Source of the DNA: Alphaproteobacteria bacterium
GTDB taxonomy: Bacteria > Pseudomonadota > Alphaproteobacteria > Bin65
Assembly: GCA_021776685.1 (NCBI GenBank)
Contig: JAJFFJ010000019.1
Span: 1-50,521, forward strand
DNA: 50,521 bases
Direction: 5' to 3'
The first letter of the stretch is position 1. Every line of letters starts with the position of its first letter. This document shows positions 35,892-44,965 of the stretch, piece by piece. Position numbers and translations under genes: made by a program. Under the pieces are notes generated by a model. The model saw nothing but the letters and a program-made list of their open reading frames with translations, ran no database searches and had not been told where the DNA came from.

Positions 35892-36263
35892 ATGTGGATT
35901 TCGACCGCGTATGCCCAGGCGGCTGGAGGTTCCGGCGGCGGCGATGGCGGATTTGGCCTGGGTGGCCTCGGCGGCATCCTGCCGATCGTCCTGATTTTTA
36001 TCGTTTTTTACTTCCTTCTGATTCGCCCGCAGCAGAAGCGGCAGAAGGATCATCGCCTGATGATCGCCAATGTCCAGCGTAACGACACAGTGGTCACGAA
36101 TGGCGGCATTATCGGCAAGGTGACAAAGGCCGGCGAGGGCCCCGAGCTCGAGCTGGAAATCGCGCCGGACGTGCGGGTCAAGGTGGACCGCGGCATGATT
36201 GCGATGGTCAAAGGCAAAGAGGGCGCGGCGCCGGCAGCAGGCGCTGCTGCGCCAAAAAAATAG
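35892..36263 (+). CDS. yajC: Preprotein translocase subunit YajC
   Basis: 123 aa. A Gly-rich N-terminus precedes one membrane helix (ILPIVLIFIVFYFLLIRPQQ) and the YajC core NDTVVTNGGIIGKVTK and VDRGMIAMV. It associates with SecDF at the inner membrane. AGGAGA precedes the ATG. An Ala-rich tail ends the protein. Confidence 0.97.
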   Translation: MWISTAYAQAAGGSGGGDGGFGLGGLGGILPIVLIFIVFYFLLIRPQQKRQKDHRLMIANVQRNDTVVTNGGIIGKVTKAGEGPELELEIAPDVRVKVDRGMIAMVKGKEGAAPAAGAAAPKK

Positions 36264-36332
36264 GCTGGGGTCTGGGGCGCGCACCGTTCTTCAGAGCGGG
36301 CAATGAGACACAGGGCACGAGACATTTAATCG

Positions 36333-38000
36333 ATGATCAATATCACCCGCGGCCAGATCATTACCGTGGCGTTCGTCTGCCTCCTTGGCATCCTGTTCGC
36401 ACTGCCGAATCTGTTTAGTGAAAGTACCACGCGCTCGCTGCCAGGCTGGGTGCCGAACAAACAGATGAGCCTCGGGCTGGACCTGCAGGGCGGCGCCCAT
36501 CTGCTGTTCCAGGCAGACATGACCAAGAATGTTACGGAGGATCTGAAGGATCTCCGTAAAGGAATTCGTACGGAATTCCGGCGTTTGCGCATCTTTGCGT
36601 CGATCGCGCGGCCCCGGAATGGCGTCAAAAGCTTTCGTCTCCGCCTGCGAAAAAGGGGTGGTGGTGAGTTGACCTCCGCGGATGTGGAGAAGGCTCGCGA
36701 AGCAATCCAGCAGGTTCTGCGTGACCGCAATGCTGCTGGCAGCGCGCTTGCCGGCACGTCTGCCCTCTACGAAGTAACCCTGGATGACAAGGGCGCAGGG
36801 CGGGTTCTGATTACCGAAGCCGGTGAACTGCGGCTGCTGGACCGGCTGATAGAACAGGCCATCAGCGTCATCCGGCGCAGGATCGATGAAACTGGCGTTC
36901 GCGAACCTACGGTGCAACGCCAAGGGCGCAACCGTATCCTGGTGCAGGTGCCAGGTGTCGAAGACCCGGAAGAAATCAAGACGTTAATCGGCAAGACCGC
37001 CAAGATGACCTTCCACATGGTCAATCACGATTTGGGTCAACAAGGCGATGTGGCGACCCGCGGCGGCACGGCGTTGCCGCGTGGCACAATTCTGATCGAG
37101 CATAATGACTATCGCGCCGAAAACTCGCAGGTAGCGCAGTTTGTGGCGGTACGGGAAAATGTAGAACTGGATGGCGAGAAACTCGCCGACGCGACCCAGT
37201 GTTTCGACCAGAATTCCGGCCTGCCGGCAGTCTGCTTCAGATGGAATACCGAAGGCGCACGGACATTCTGCCGGATTACCCGGGAGAATATTGGCCGCCG
37301 CTTCGCCGCGGTGCTGGATGACAAGGCGGTGACGGCGCCGACAATTCAGGCCGCGATCTGCGACGGCAGCGGCATCATCACCGGCAACTTCTCGATCCAG
37401 TCGGCCAGCCGCATTGCCCTGCTGCTGCGCGCCGGTGCGCTGCCGGTCGACCTGAAGGTCGTGGAAGAGCGTACGGTCGGCCCGGGCCTTGGCCAGGACA
37501 ATATCGACGCCGGCAAGATCGCAAGCATCCTGGGCATGGTCTTCGTGGTGATCTTCATGGGGATCACATATGGACGCTTTGGCCTGATGGCCAATGTGGC
37601 GCTGCTTTTCAATTTGGTGCTAATCGCCGGCGCCCTGTCACTGCTGCAGGCGACCCTTACCTTGCCCGGTATTGCCGGTATCGTGCTGACCATCGGCATG
37701 GCGGTGGACGCCAATGTTCTGATTTTTGAGCGAATACGCGAAGAAGTTCGCGCCGGACGAACGCCGTTGTCGGCCATCGATACCGGCTATCGGCGGGCGA
37801 TGACCACCATCGTCGACTCCAACCTGACGACCTTTATTGCGGCCATGCTTCTGTTCCTTTTCGGCTCCGGCCCGGTTCAGGGGTTTGGCGTGACGCTGGC
37901 GATTGGTCTCGCCACTTCCATGTTCACGGCCATCATGGTCACCCGCTTGCTGGTGGTCACCTGGTGGCGGATACGCCGCCCTGCGGCGTTGCCGATCTAG
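36333..38000 (+). CDS. secD: Protein translocase subunit SecD
   Basis: 555 aa. The first membrane helix is followed by LDLQGGAHLLFQAD, the SecD signature, then a large periplasmic region containing P1 and head domains (VIRRRIDETGVREPTVQRQG). Five C-terminal helices follow, including GMAVDANVLIFERIREE with the D-x-N proton path. SecD with SecF pulls preproteins out on the periplasmic side using proton motive force. It lies 70 nt after yajC. Confidence 0.97.
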   Translation: MINITRGQIITVAFVCLLGILFALPNLFSESTTRSLPGWVPNKQMSLGLDLQGGAHLLFQADMTKNVTEDLKDLRKGIRTEFRRLRIFASIARPRNGVKSFRLRLRKRGGGELTSADVEKAREAIQQVLRDRNAAGSALAGTSALYEVTLDDKGAGRVLITEAGELRLLDRLIEQAISVIRRRIDETGVREPTVQRQGRNRILVQVPGVEDPEEIKTLIGKTAKMTFHMVNHDLGQQGDVATRGGTALPRGTILIEHNDYRAENSQVAQFVAVRENVELDGEKLADATQCFDQNSGLPAVCFRWNTEGARTFCRITRENIGRRFAAVLDDKAVTAPTIQAAICDGSGIITGNFSIQSASRIALLLRAGALPVDLKVVEERTVGPGLGQDNIDAGKIASILGMVFVVIFMGITYGRFGLMANVALLFNLVLIAGALSLLQATLTLPGIAGIVLTIGMAVDANVLIFERIREEVRAGRTPLSAIDTGYRRAMTTIVDSNLTTFIAAMLLFLFGSGPVQGFGVTLAIGLATSMFTAIMVTRLLVVTWWRIRRPAALPI

Positions 38001-38012
38001 GGGATCTGAGAC

Positions 38013-39203
38013 ATGGCACTCACTATCATTCCTGCGGGGACCAAGTGGCCCTTCGTCCGCTTTCGGCCAGCCTACTTTACATTTTCCGCAGTCCTGCTGG
38101 CGCTGGGCATCATGTTTTACGCCACCCAGGGCCTGAACTTTGGGATCGATTTCCGCGGTGGCATCCTGATCGAGGTTGGCACGAAGTCAGTTAATGGTGC
38201 CCGGCCACCCGCGAAGATCGATGAAATGCGCGCCCAGTTGGCCGCCCTCAACCTCGGTGAGGTGAGCCTGCAGGAGTTCGGCAAGCCGCAGGACGTGCTG
38301 ATCCGGGTTGAGCGGCAGGATGGCGACGAGCGTGCGCAGATTTTGGCAATCCGCAAAATCCGCAACAGTTTTTCCCTGGTCGCATTCGGCACAAATGCAG
38401 CCAAGCCGGAACGCAAGCTGCCCAACGGCACATTTGTCATCCCGGGTGTCCTGAATAACACCAAGATAGCGGCCGTGCAGGCTGCACTTAAGGGGATCAA
38501 AGACGTAGAGGTCCGGCCCGACGGCAGCGGCGGCGCCATCATGATCGTGGTGACGAAACCCGCAACCGAAGCGAAAGCCCTGCGCGCACAGGTCACCAAG
38601 GTGAAGGATACCCTTGCCACCGTTGAGTTCCGCCGTCAGGAATTTGTCGGTCCGCAGGTGGGCAGCGAACTGATCGAGGCGGGCATCATCGCCACGGTTC
38701 TCGCGCTGCTTGCGATCATGCTCTACGTGTGGTTCCGCTTTGAGTGGCAGTTCGCTGTCGCCTCGGTTGTGGCCCTGATACACGACGTATTGCTGACGGT
38801 GGGCCTGTTCGCCTTTATGCAAAAGGAGTTCAACCTCGCCACCGTGGCGGCGATCCTGACCATTGCTGGCTATTCCATCAATGACACGGTGGTTGTGTTT
38901 GACCGGGTGCGGGAAAATCTGCGCAAATACAGGAAGATGCCGCTCACCGAATTGATGAATCAGAGCATCAACGAGACCCTGTCGCGAACCGTCATGACCA
39001 GTGTGACGACATTGCTGGCGCTTGGATCGCTGTTTTTCTTCGGTGGCGAGATCATCAGCGGTTTCTCAATCGCGCTCATCTGGGGTGTGGTGATCGGCAC
39101 CTATTCATCGATCTGCCTGGCGGTGCCACTATTGCTGCTGCTCAACCTGAAACGGGGTGGGACTGCCAGCGGCGGAGAGGCCACGGCCGACGCGGGCGCC
39201 TGA
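38013..39203 (+). CDS. secF: Protein translocase subunit SecF with an enlarged periplasmic domain
   Basis: 396 aa, against about 300-325 usual. Helix 1 and GIDFRGGILIEV are standard, and EFVGPQVGSELIEAG resumes the normal protein near residue 209. Between them two similar stretches are present, residues 69-118 and 152-200. Each has a helix, then a strand pair, then another helix ending in R-K-I / T-K-V, which suggests an internal duplication of the P1 unit. SYSINDTVVVFDRVREN-type proton-path sequence follows. It lies 12 nt after secD. Confidence 0.95.
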   Translation: MALTIIPAGTKWPFVRFRPAYFTFSAVLLALGIMFYATQGLNFGIDFRGGILIEVGTKSVNGARPPAKIDEMRAQLAALNLGEVSLQEFGKPQDVLIRVERQDGDERAQILAIRKIRNSFSLVAFGTNAAKPERKLPNGTFVIPGVLNNTKIAAVQAALKGIKDVEVRPDGSGGAIMIVVTKPATEAKALRAQVTKVKDTLATVEFRRQEFVGPQVGSELIEAGIIATVLALLAIMLYVWFRFEWQFAVASVVALIHDVLLTVGLFAFMQKEFNLATVAAILTIAGYSINDTVVVFDRVRENLRKYRKMPLTELMNQSINETLSRTVMTSVTTLLALGSLFFFGGEIISGFSIALIWGVVIGTYSSICLAVPLLLLLNLKRGGTASGGEATADAGA

Positions 39204-39237
39204 AGGCCTGCGCTGACCGGCGCGCATCAGCGATCCT

Positions 39238-39612
39238 ATGCAAATCATCGAAACCGGCGCAGGCGGCAGACCTCTGGTTGAGGCCTATGGCCCCGGCGGC
39301 TTCCGCATCGACGGACGGCGTACCGAGGGCTCGGTGCTGATTTTGCCGGACCAGGCCATCGACTGGTCTGTGTTCCGCTTTGAGGACCTGACGCTGGACT
39401 CATTCGCGCCGGTGATCGAGGTGGCCCAGCAGGTGGAAATATTGCTGCTTGGCTGCGGGCCCGCGACCCAACTGCCAGATCGGGCAATGCGCGACGGACT
39501 CCGTGGCCATGGCATATCTCTTGAACCCATGGACACCGGCGCCGCCTGCCGCACCTTCAATGTGCTGGTGGCAGAGGCGCGGCCGGTCGCGGCGGCGCTG
39601 ATCGCGCTCTGA
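39238..39612 (+). CDS. Mth938-like (DUF498) domain protein
   Basis: 124 aa with the Mth938/NDUFAF3-type fold: FRIDGRRTEGSVLILPDQAI, LLLGCGPATQLPD (the nucleotide-like Gly loop) and GISLEPMDTGAACRTFNVL. The mitochondrial homologue NDUFAF3 helps assemble respiratory complex I. It directly follows secF (34 nt), a conserved order in Alphaproteobacteria, and an NDUFAF6-like gene lies about 1 kb downstream. Cytoplasmic, no signal peptide. Confidence 0.92.
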   Translation: MQIIETGAGGRPLVEAYGPGGFRIDGRRTEGSVLILPDQAIDWSVFRFEDLTLDSFAPVIEVAQQVEILLLGCGPATQLPDRAMRDGLRGHGISLEPMDTGAACRTFNVLVAEARPVAAALIAL

Positions 39613-39630
39613 GGACTGGCCTGCGCGCAA

Positions 39631-39669
39631 AAAGAAACCGGGGCTCCTTCGAGCCCCGGCTCTTTCTTA
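39631..39669. terminator. Bidirectional terminator
   Basis: Stem CCGGGGCTC / GAGCCCCGG (39638-39646 with 39651-39659) and loop CTTC. It is flanked by AAAGAAA on the left and CTCTTTCTT on the right, so both strands end in a T-rich tail. It separates the convergent Mth938-like and PuuD-like genes. Confidence 0.85.
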
Positions 39670-39686
39670 CAGACGTGGTTTGGTGA

Positions 39687-40295
39687 CTACCAGGCGTTCT
39701 GGGCTGCCACCATGCAAAACAGCATCGGGAAGGACAACAAGGTGTTGGTCCGCGAGAACAGCATGGCTGTCCGCGCCGCCTTGGCCTTGGTGTCAGCATC
39801 CGCATCGACCATGCCGAGTGCTTTCTTCTGGTTCGGCCAGATGACGAACCAGACGTTGAACCACATGATCGCGCCCATCCACATGCCGATGCCGATCAGT
39901 GTGAAGCCCACATTATAGCCGTCTGGTGCGACGAGGCCGATGGTGAGAGCCTGAACAAAGTAGCCGTTCAGTATCGCCAGGATAACGCCGGTGACGATGG
40001 TCGACATCGCGCCCCAGCGGAACCACCACAGCACCGCCGGCGCAATCACTTTGCCGATGGCCGGTTTCTGCTCGTCCGGGATCTTCGGCATGTTCGGGAT
40101 CTGGACGAAGTTCAGATACCAGAGCAGGCCTATCCACATCACGCCCGACAGGACGTGGAAATAGCGGAACAGGAATTGCCAGAAGGATTTGTCGAAACTG
40201 AATGCCTGGATCACGCTGTAGATGAGCCAGATAACGATTGCGAGCGCGAAGCCCGCGAGCACGGTATTGCGCAGACTGGTCAGGATTGCAGCCAT
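39687..40295 (-). CDS. PuuD/urate-oxidase-N (DUF989)-like membrane protein
   Basis: 202 aa, five membrane helices. FRYFHVLSGVMWIGLLWYLNFVQ and AVLWWFRWGAMSTIVTG are the conserved core, and LFSRTNTLLSFPMLFCMVAAQ ends the protein. In urate hydroxylase PuuD this domain is followed by cytochrome c; here the gene stops first. Conserved histidines suggest haem. Whether it handles urate is doubtful, as no purine-degradation genes are adjacent. It is divergent from the NDUFAF6-like gene. Confidence 0.88.
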   Translation of the reverse strand: MAAILTSLRNTVLAGFALAIVIWLIYSVIQAFSFDKSFWQFLFRYFHVLSGVMWIGLLWYLNFVQIPNMPKIPDEQKPAIGKVIAPAVLWWFRWGAMSTIVTGVILAILNGYFVQALTIGLVAPDGYNVGFTLIGIGMWMGAIMWFNVWFVIWPNQKKALGMVDADADTKAKAARTAMLFSRTNTLLSFPMLFCMVAAQNAW

Positions 40296-40583
40296 ACTCC
40301 CATCCCCTATGTTGTGTTCTGAGGGTCCTATTTACGAGATATAGTGTGTAAACAACGACGCCCGCAAGCGCCAAAGACCAACCGCTGTTGGCGACCAGCA
40401 TCCCCGTGTTGGCTGGTCCCGCGTCGGATGGCCCAGGATCGTCCTAACCTAAGCCGCCTCTCGGTGATTGTGAAGCCGTGCTGGCATACATAGGATGGAT
40501 TTTCCAGATTCGGGGATTTGCCAGATGTCTGCCAAAGCCCCATACGTGATGTTCCTCCCAATTTTCTGAACACAGCCGCGCCG

Positions 40584-41456
40584 ATGCCGCGTAAGCCGAA
40601 CCCTCGCCTGAGCTATGCCGCCGATCAGGTCCGCCGCTACGACTATGACCGGTACCTGACCAGCCTGTTTGCGCCCGCGGACCGGCGGGAGGGGCTGTTT
40701 GCCTTGCTCGCCTTCAACATCGAGGTGGCCAAGACCCGCGAAACCGTCACCGAACCGCTGCTGGGCCAGATCCGCCTGCAATGGTGGCGGGAGGCCATTG
40801 CCGAGATCTATGACGGCGATCAGGAGACCGGCGACGCTGTACGCCGGCACGAGGTGGCGATCCCACTGGCAGACGCGATCCGCACCCATAACCTGCCGCG
40901 GCGCGCCTTCGACCAGCTCATCGATGCCCGCGAATTCGACCTCACCGATCAGGCGCCTGAGTCGCTCGGCACGCTGATGGACTATCTGGACGCCACCGCC
41001 GGCGGCTTGTTCCATCTGGCCGCCATCCTCCTGGGCGCCCGCGACACCCCATCGGTTTCGGTGGCCCGCAGTGTCGGCCGGGCCTGGGGGCTGACCGGGC
41101 TCATCCGGGCGATCCCCTTCCACGCCCGTCAGCAGCGTTGCTTCATTCCGCAGGATCTTCTTGAGGCCACGGGCCTGAAACAAAGCGACCTCTATGCCCT
41201 GAAACCGGTCGAACCCCTGGAGGCCGCCGTCCAACGCCTGTGGCAGGAAGCCAAGCGCCGGCTGCAGCGGGCACGCAACCAACGGGACACGGCGGACGCC
41301 GCGGCTCTGCCAGCGCTCCTGCCGGCGGTGCTGGCAGGGCGCTACCTGAAGCGGATGGAGGCGGCCAGGTTCAACATCCTGTCCAAGCCGCCAGAGATCG
41401 GCCGTCTTCGTCGCCAGATCATGCTCTGGCGCGCCGCCCGCCGGGGCCGTTTCTGA
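40584..41456 (+). CDS. Squalene/phytoene-synthase superfamily protein, NDUFAF6-like
   Basis: 290 aa. The fold is recognisable: DRYLTSLFAPADRREGLFAL, GQIRLQWWREAI. The Asp-rich motifs of active prenyltransferases are missing, however: NIEVAKTRETVTEP replaces the first, and LTGLIRAIPFHARQQRCFIP the second. The latter strongly resembles human NDUFAF6, a complex I assembly factor, so I favour that role over isoprenoid synthesis. ATG 40584 is chosen by family start. Divergent from the PuuD-like gene and convergent with trmFO. Confidence 0.9.
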   Translation: MPRKPNPRLSYAADQVRRYDYDRYLTSLFAPADRREGLFALLAFNIEVAKTRETVTEPLLGQIRLQWWREAIAEIYDGDQETGDAVRRHEVAIPLADAIRTHNLPRRAFDQLIDAREFDLTDQAPESLGTLMDYLDATAGGLFHLAAILLGARDTPSVSVARSVGRAWGLTGLIRAIPFHARQQRCFIPQDLLEATGLKQSDLYALKPVEPLEAAVQRLWQEAKRRLQRARNQRDTADAAALPALLPAVLAGRYLKRMEAARFNILSKPPEIGRLRRQIMLWRAARRGRF

Positions 41457-41462
41457 GACCGG

Positions 41463-42836
41463 TTATTCCGCTGCGGCCAGGGCCGGGTTGAGCCAGCCGT
41501 CCAGATCGCGAAGCGCCCGTTCGGCATAGGCGCGCTTGCGGTCGCGGCCTTTCAACTTGCGGCGGCCCGATTCGGGGTCCGGCGCAGGCGGTGGCGGAAA
41601 CAGGCCAAAGTTGACATTCATCGGCTGAAACGTGTCGGCCGTCGCACCGCCGGTAATATGGCCCAGCAGCGCGCCCAGCGCCGTGGTGGGCGGCGGCAAC
41701 GCAAAATCCGCGCCCAGTCTGTCGGCGGCGGCCATGCGCCCTGCGAGCAGCCCCACAGCGGCGCTCTCCACATAGCCCTCGACCCCGGTGATCTGCCCGG
41801 CAAAGCGCAGGCGCGGGTCTGCCGTCAGGCGCAGGCCCTCATCCAGCAGCTTTGGACTGTTCAGGAAGGTATTGCGGTGGATGCCGCCCAGGCGGGCGAA
41901 CCGGGCGTTCTCGAGCCCCGGGATGGCCCGGAAGATCGCACTCTGGGCGCCATGCTTCAGCTTGGTCTGGAAGCCGACCAGGTTGTAGAGGGTCCCGAGC
42001 GCGTTGTCCTGGCGCAACTGTACAACCGCGTGCGCCCGCTTGCCGGTCCGGGGATCGGTCAACCCTACTGGCTTCATGGGCCCAAACCGCAAGGTCTCGG
42101 GTCCGCGCTCCGCCATCACCTCGATCGGCAGGCAGCCTTCGAAATAGGGGGTGTCCTGCTCCCATTCCTTGAATTCGGTTTTCTCGCCGGTAATCAATGC
42201 CGCGATGAATGCCTCATACTGGGCCTCGTCCATGGGGCAGTTGATATAGTCCTTGCCCGTACCGCCCGGGCCCGGCTTGTCGTAGCGGGACTGGAACCAG
42301 GCCACGTCCATGTTGACGCTGTCGGTGTAGACAATCGGCGCAATGGCATCGAAGAAGGCGAGGGCGTCCTCGCCGGTGATCCCGAGGATCGCCTGGGAGA
42401 GGGCCGGGGAGGTGAGGGGGCCGGTCGCCACGATGACGCTGTCCCAGTCCGCTGGGGGCAGGGCGTCGATTTCTTCCCGCGCAATATCAACCAGGGGCTC
42501 TGCGTCCAGGGCCGCGCTGACGGCCGCGGAGAAATGATCCCGGTCCACCGCCAGCGCGCCACCCGCAGGCACCTTGTGGGCGTCTGCCGCGGTCAGCACC
42601 AGCGAGCCGCACCGGCGCATTTCTTCATGCAGCAGCCCGACCGCATTGCCCGCCCAGTCGTCCGAGCGGAAGGAGTTGCTGCAGACCAGTTCCGCAAGCG
42701 CCTCCGTCTGATGGGCTTCGGTGCCTCGCACAGGGCGCATCTCGTGCAACACCACCGGCACGCCAGCTCGTGCCAGCTGCCAGGCCGCCTCGCTGCCGGC
42801 CAGCCCGCCGCCGATGATATGGACCGGCGCGGTCAT
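41463..42836 (-). CDS. trmFO: Folate-dependent tRNA (uracil-54-C5)-methyltransferase
   Basis: 457 aa FAD enzyme that makes ribothymidine-54 in the tRNA T-loop from methylene-tetrahydrofolate. The FAD-binding fingerprint is [17 protein letters not shown], with [21 protein letters not shown] (the catalytic Cys region) and [19 protein letters not shown] further on. A phased repeat lies 80-110 bp upstream. It converges on the NDUFAF6-like gene with a 6-nt gap. Confidence 0.97.
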   Translation of the reverse strand: MTAPVHIIGGGLAGSEAAWQLARAGVPVVLHEMRPVRGTEAHQTEALAELVCSNSFRSDDWAGNAVGLLHEEMRRCGSLVLTAADAHKVPAGGALAVDRDHFSAAVSAALDAEPLVDIAREEIDALPPADWDSVIVATGPLTSPALSQAILGITGEDALAFFDAIAPIVYTDSVNMDVAWFQSRYDKPGPGGTGKDYINCPMDEAQYEAFIAALITGEKTEFKEWEQDTPYFEGCLPIEVMAERGPETLRFGPMKPVGLTDPRTGKRAHAVVQLRQDNALGTLYNLVGFQTKLKHGAQSAIFRAIPGLENARFARLGGIHRNTFLNSPKLLDEGLRLTADPRLRFAGQITGVEGYVESAAVGLLAGRMAAADRLGADFALPPPTTALGALLGHITGGATADTFQPMNVNFGLFPPPPAPDPESGRRKLKGRDRKRAYAERALRDLDGWLNPALAAAE

Positions 42837-42914
42837 CGGTCGCCCTGGCCCGGCTGTTGGTGGTGCGCCGGAAATCCTGAAAGCATTTCGGTGAGGCGGC
42901 CCAAATATCCCTCG

Positions 42915-42944
42915 ATGTGGGGGAATGTGGGGGAATGTGGGGGA
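42915..42944 (+). repeat. Triple perfect 10-bp repeat ATGTGGGGGA (copy 3)
   Basis: Three identical 10-bp units in the 476-bp gap between divergent trmFO and the hydrolase gene. The TGGGG pentamers with 5-bp spacers match the arrays at 16196 and 34571. A T-run followed by GCGTTGC at about 43030-43043 may be a remnant of the GTTGC partner array. Nothing else is recognised in the gap. Confidence 0.75.
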
Positions 42945-43312
42945 GTCTGATATTTCACCCCAGCTCGATCCGTCCCGAACTCACCAATAGGACGGCTGGG
43001 TCGCGCCTTCGTCGCCAGCTTGAGACGCCTATTTTTTGCGTTGCTAACTTTTGTCATCTTTGAGCTTTGCCGCGATCAGGAGTGACGGCCTCGCGCAATG
43101 GGAGGCGGTTGAAAAGTAGGAAATATTTCCGCCAATTCAAGCAAGAATACAGCGGCCGGAGGCTTGTGGCAGGAAAGGGAAATCGGGCGCCGCCGTTCAA
43201 GCCCAAGTTTGGACATTTTGGGACAGCCGATGTCAAATCGCTTGTGCACTCCACTTCGCTTGTTACGCTGCGCCCGCCAACTAGAACGCCGAGCGATTAT
43301 CGGGCACGGACA

Positions 43313-44500
43313 ATGACTTCGCAGAACGACAGTACGCTTAAGTGGGACGGCCAGCCGCCGCGATCCTTTGATATTTTCGTCGAAGACGGGGTGCTCGACG
43401 ACCTGCGCACCCGTCTCCGCGCCACCCGCTGGCCTGACCAGGCGCCGGGCGAACCTTGGCAGTTCGGCACCGATGTCGCCTATCTGAAGGGGCTGTGCAC
43501 CTACTGGGCTGAGGAATATGACTGGAGGGCCCAGGAGGCGGCGCTCAACAGCCTGAACAACCATAAGGTAACCATCGGTGGCTACGATCTGCACTATGCC
43601 CATGTGCCGGGAGAGTCACCGGATGCGCCGCCGTTGCTTCTTACCCATGGCTGGCCCGGATCATTCTGCGAATATCACCAACTGGTTCAGCGACTGACGC
43701 GGCCGTCAGACTTTGGGGGCCGGCCGGAGGACTCATTTACGGTCGTAGTGCCATCGCTGCCTGGCTACGGCTTTTCCTTCACGCCGGGCCAGCGCCGGTT
43801 CGGCCTGCGGGATGCCACGGATATTCTCGCGGTGTTGATGACCGACGTGCTGGGCTATGACAAGTTCTTCGCCCATGGCCAGGATTTTGGCTCCTATGTT
43901 GCGGCCCACCTCGGCAACGCTCACGCCGACAAGACGCGGGGCATTCACATTACGCTGATGGCGCTGCCGAGGGTTCTGCCCGAGCTGCCCGAGCCAACGG
44001 ACGAGGAGAAACGTTACCAGGCGCAGCTTGCCAACTGGCTGACCGAAGAGACCGGCTATGTCCAGATCATGGGAACCAAGCCACAAACCCTTTCGTTCGG
44101 GCTCACCGATTCTCCTGCCGGATTGGCATCGTGGATCGTTGAGAAATGGCGCTCATGGAGTGATTGCAACGGTGATGTGGACGCTCATTTCGGCCGGGAC
44201 GTGATCCTGACCAACATCATGATCTACTGGGTTACGGGGGCGATCGGTTCCTCCGGATGGCCCTACTACCAGCGCACCCGTGAGCCATGGATCATATCCG
44301 AAGATGAGCCAGTGACCGTGCCCACCGCCTATGTGGAGCATCCCTTCGAGATCCTGACACCACCGCGCTCGCTCGCGGAAATCATGTACACCAACATCCA
44401 ACGCTGGACGGTTATGGACAGCGGCGGGCATTTCGCGGCCCTTGAAGACCCGGACCGGCTGGCCAACGACATTTCGTCCTTCTTCGCCAGCCTGCACTAG
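43313..44500 (+). CDS. Epoxide-hydrolase-type alpha/beta hydrolase with EHN domain
   Basis: 395 aa. The N-terminal EHN domain (residues 10-90, DDLRTRLRATRWPDQ) precedes the hydrolase fold. HGWPG (112-116) is the oxyanion loop, D191 in HGQDFGS is the nucleophile position (most relatives read GGDWG), and GGHFAALEDP holds the catalytic His. Members open epoxides to diols, and juvenile-hormone-type hydrolases share the layout. ATG 43313 is chosen; the frame is open back to 43067 without similarity. It is a single gene with no close partners. Confidence 0.92.
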   Translation: MTSQNDSTLKWDGQPPRSFDIFVEDGVLDDLRTRLRATRWPDQAPGEPWQFGTDVAYLKGLCTYWAEEYDWRAQEAALNSLNNHKVTIGGYDLHYAHVPGESPDAPPLLLTHGWPGSFCEYHQLVQRLTRPSDFGGRPEDSFTVVVPSLPGYGFSFTPGQRRFGLRDATDILAVLMTDVLGYDKFFAHGQDFGSYVAAHLGNAHADKTRGIHITLMALPRVLPELPEPTDEEKRYQAQLANWLTEETGYVQIMGTKPQTLSFGLTDSPAGLASWIVEKWRSWSDCNGDVDAHFGRDVILTNIMIYWVTGAIGSSGWPYYQRTREPWIISEDEPVTVPTAYVEHPFEILTPPRSLAEIMYTNIQRWTVMDSGGHFAALEDPDRLANDISSFFASLH

Positions 44501-44734
44501 TTAATCGGCCGGCAGCGTCGGGATCTTGGGCCTGCTTGGGTATCCACCCATAGCCGTAGGCTGCCACTGCCCGTGGTGCCAGAAAGCGCGCGCCGTTCCT
44601 CCTATTTAGTCAAACCATTCTCTCTGCAAGTCACAGCTTGAGCGCGAGCTGCGCGACGACGGAACTAGGTGGTCCCAGCCGACTCCAGTAGGTTTCGCAT
44701 TTCTCGAGCGCGCGCCGAAAGCAAGATATTTAGT

Positions 44735-44965
44735 TGCCGCTGCTGATAGGGTTAAAGAAAAAAAGTATATCAATAAATAAAAAATACATCATTTCTTCAA
44801 TAATCGACACAATTACCCAAAAATATCGTGTATTCATGATAATTGGAAAACTGAGGATAATTTTATAAATATTGCATTTGTTATGATCTCTCCATATATA
44901 TAAAAATCCTCTTTTCGATATGTGCGTTCTTTAGAATTTGTTTCTAGAATATTTTAGGATTTTCT
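44735..44965. other. AT-rich non-coding island
   Basis: About 230 bp made mostly of A and T (A-tracts, TATATA steps) in an otherwise GC-rich window. No ORF crosses it. It lies in the 655-bp gap (44501-45155) between the hydrolase and DUF1611 genes. The rest of the gap has no recognised motif beyond a TATATA about 20 bp before the DUF1611 start. Confidence 0.75.

Noticed and set aside
35060-36082. Plus-strand ORF of 340 codons opposite the DUF815 ATPase gene and into yajC
   Set aside because: Antisense of a gene with intact Walker motifs, and its end overlaps the yajC start.
42833-43057. Minus-strand ORF of 74 codons ending in an ATGA overlap with trmFO
   Set aside because: It runs through the triple 10-bp repeat and a T-run, has no recognisable sequence, and its overlap with trmFO may be chance.
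43067-43312. N-terminal extension of the epoxide-hydrolase-like protein by 82 residues
   Set aside because: The extension is basic and dissimilar to the family; the EHN domain begins right after ATG 43313.
44735-44965. AT-rich island as a replication origin
   Set aside because: No DnaA boxes (TTATCCACA type), no iterons and no dnaA, dnaN, parAB or hemE neighbour.
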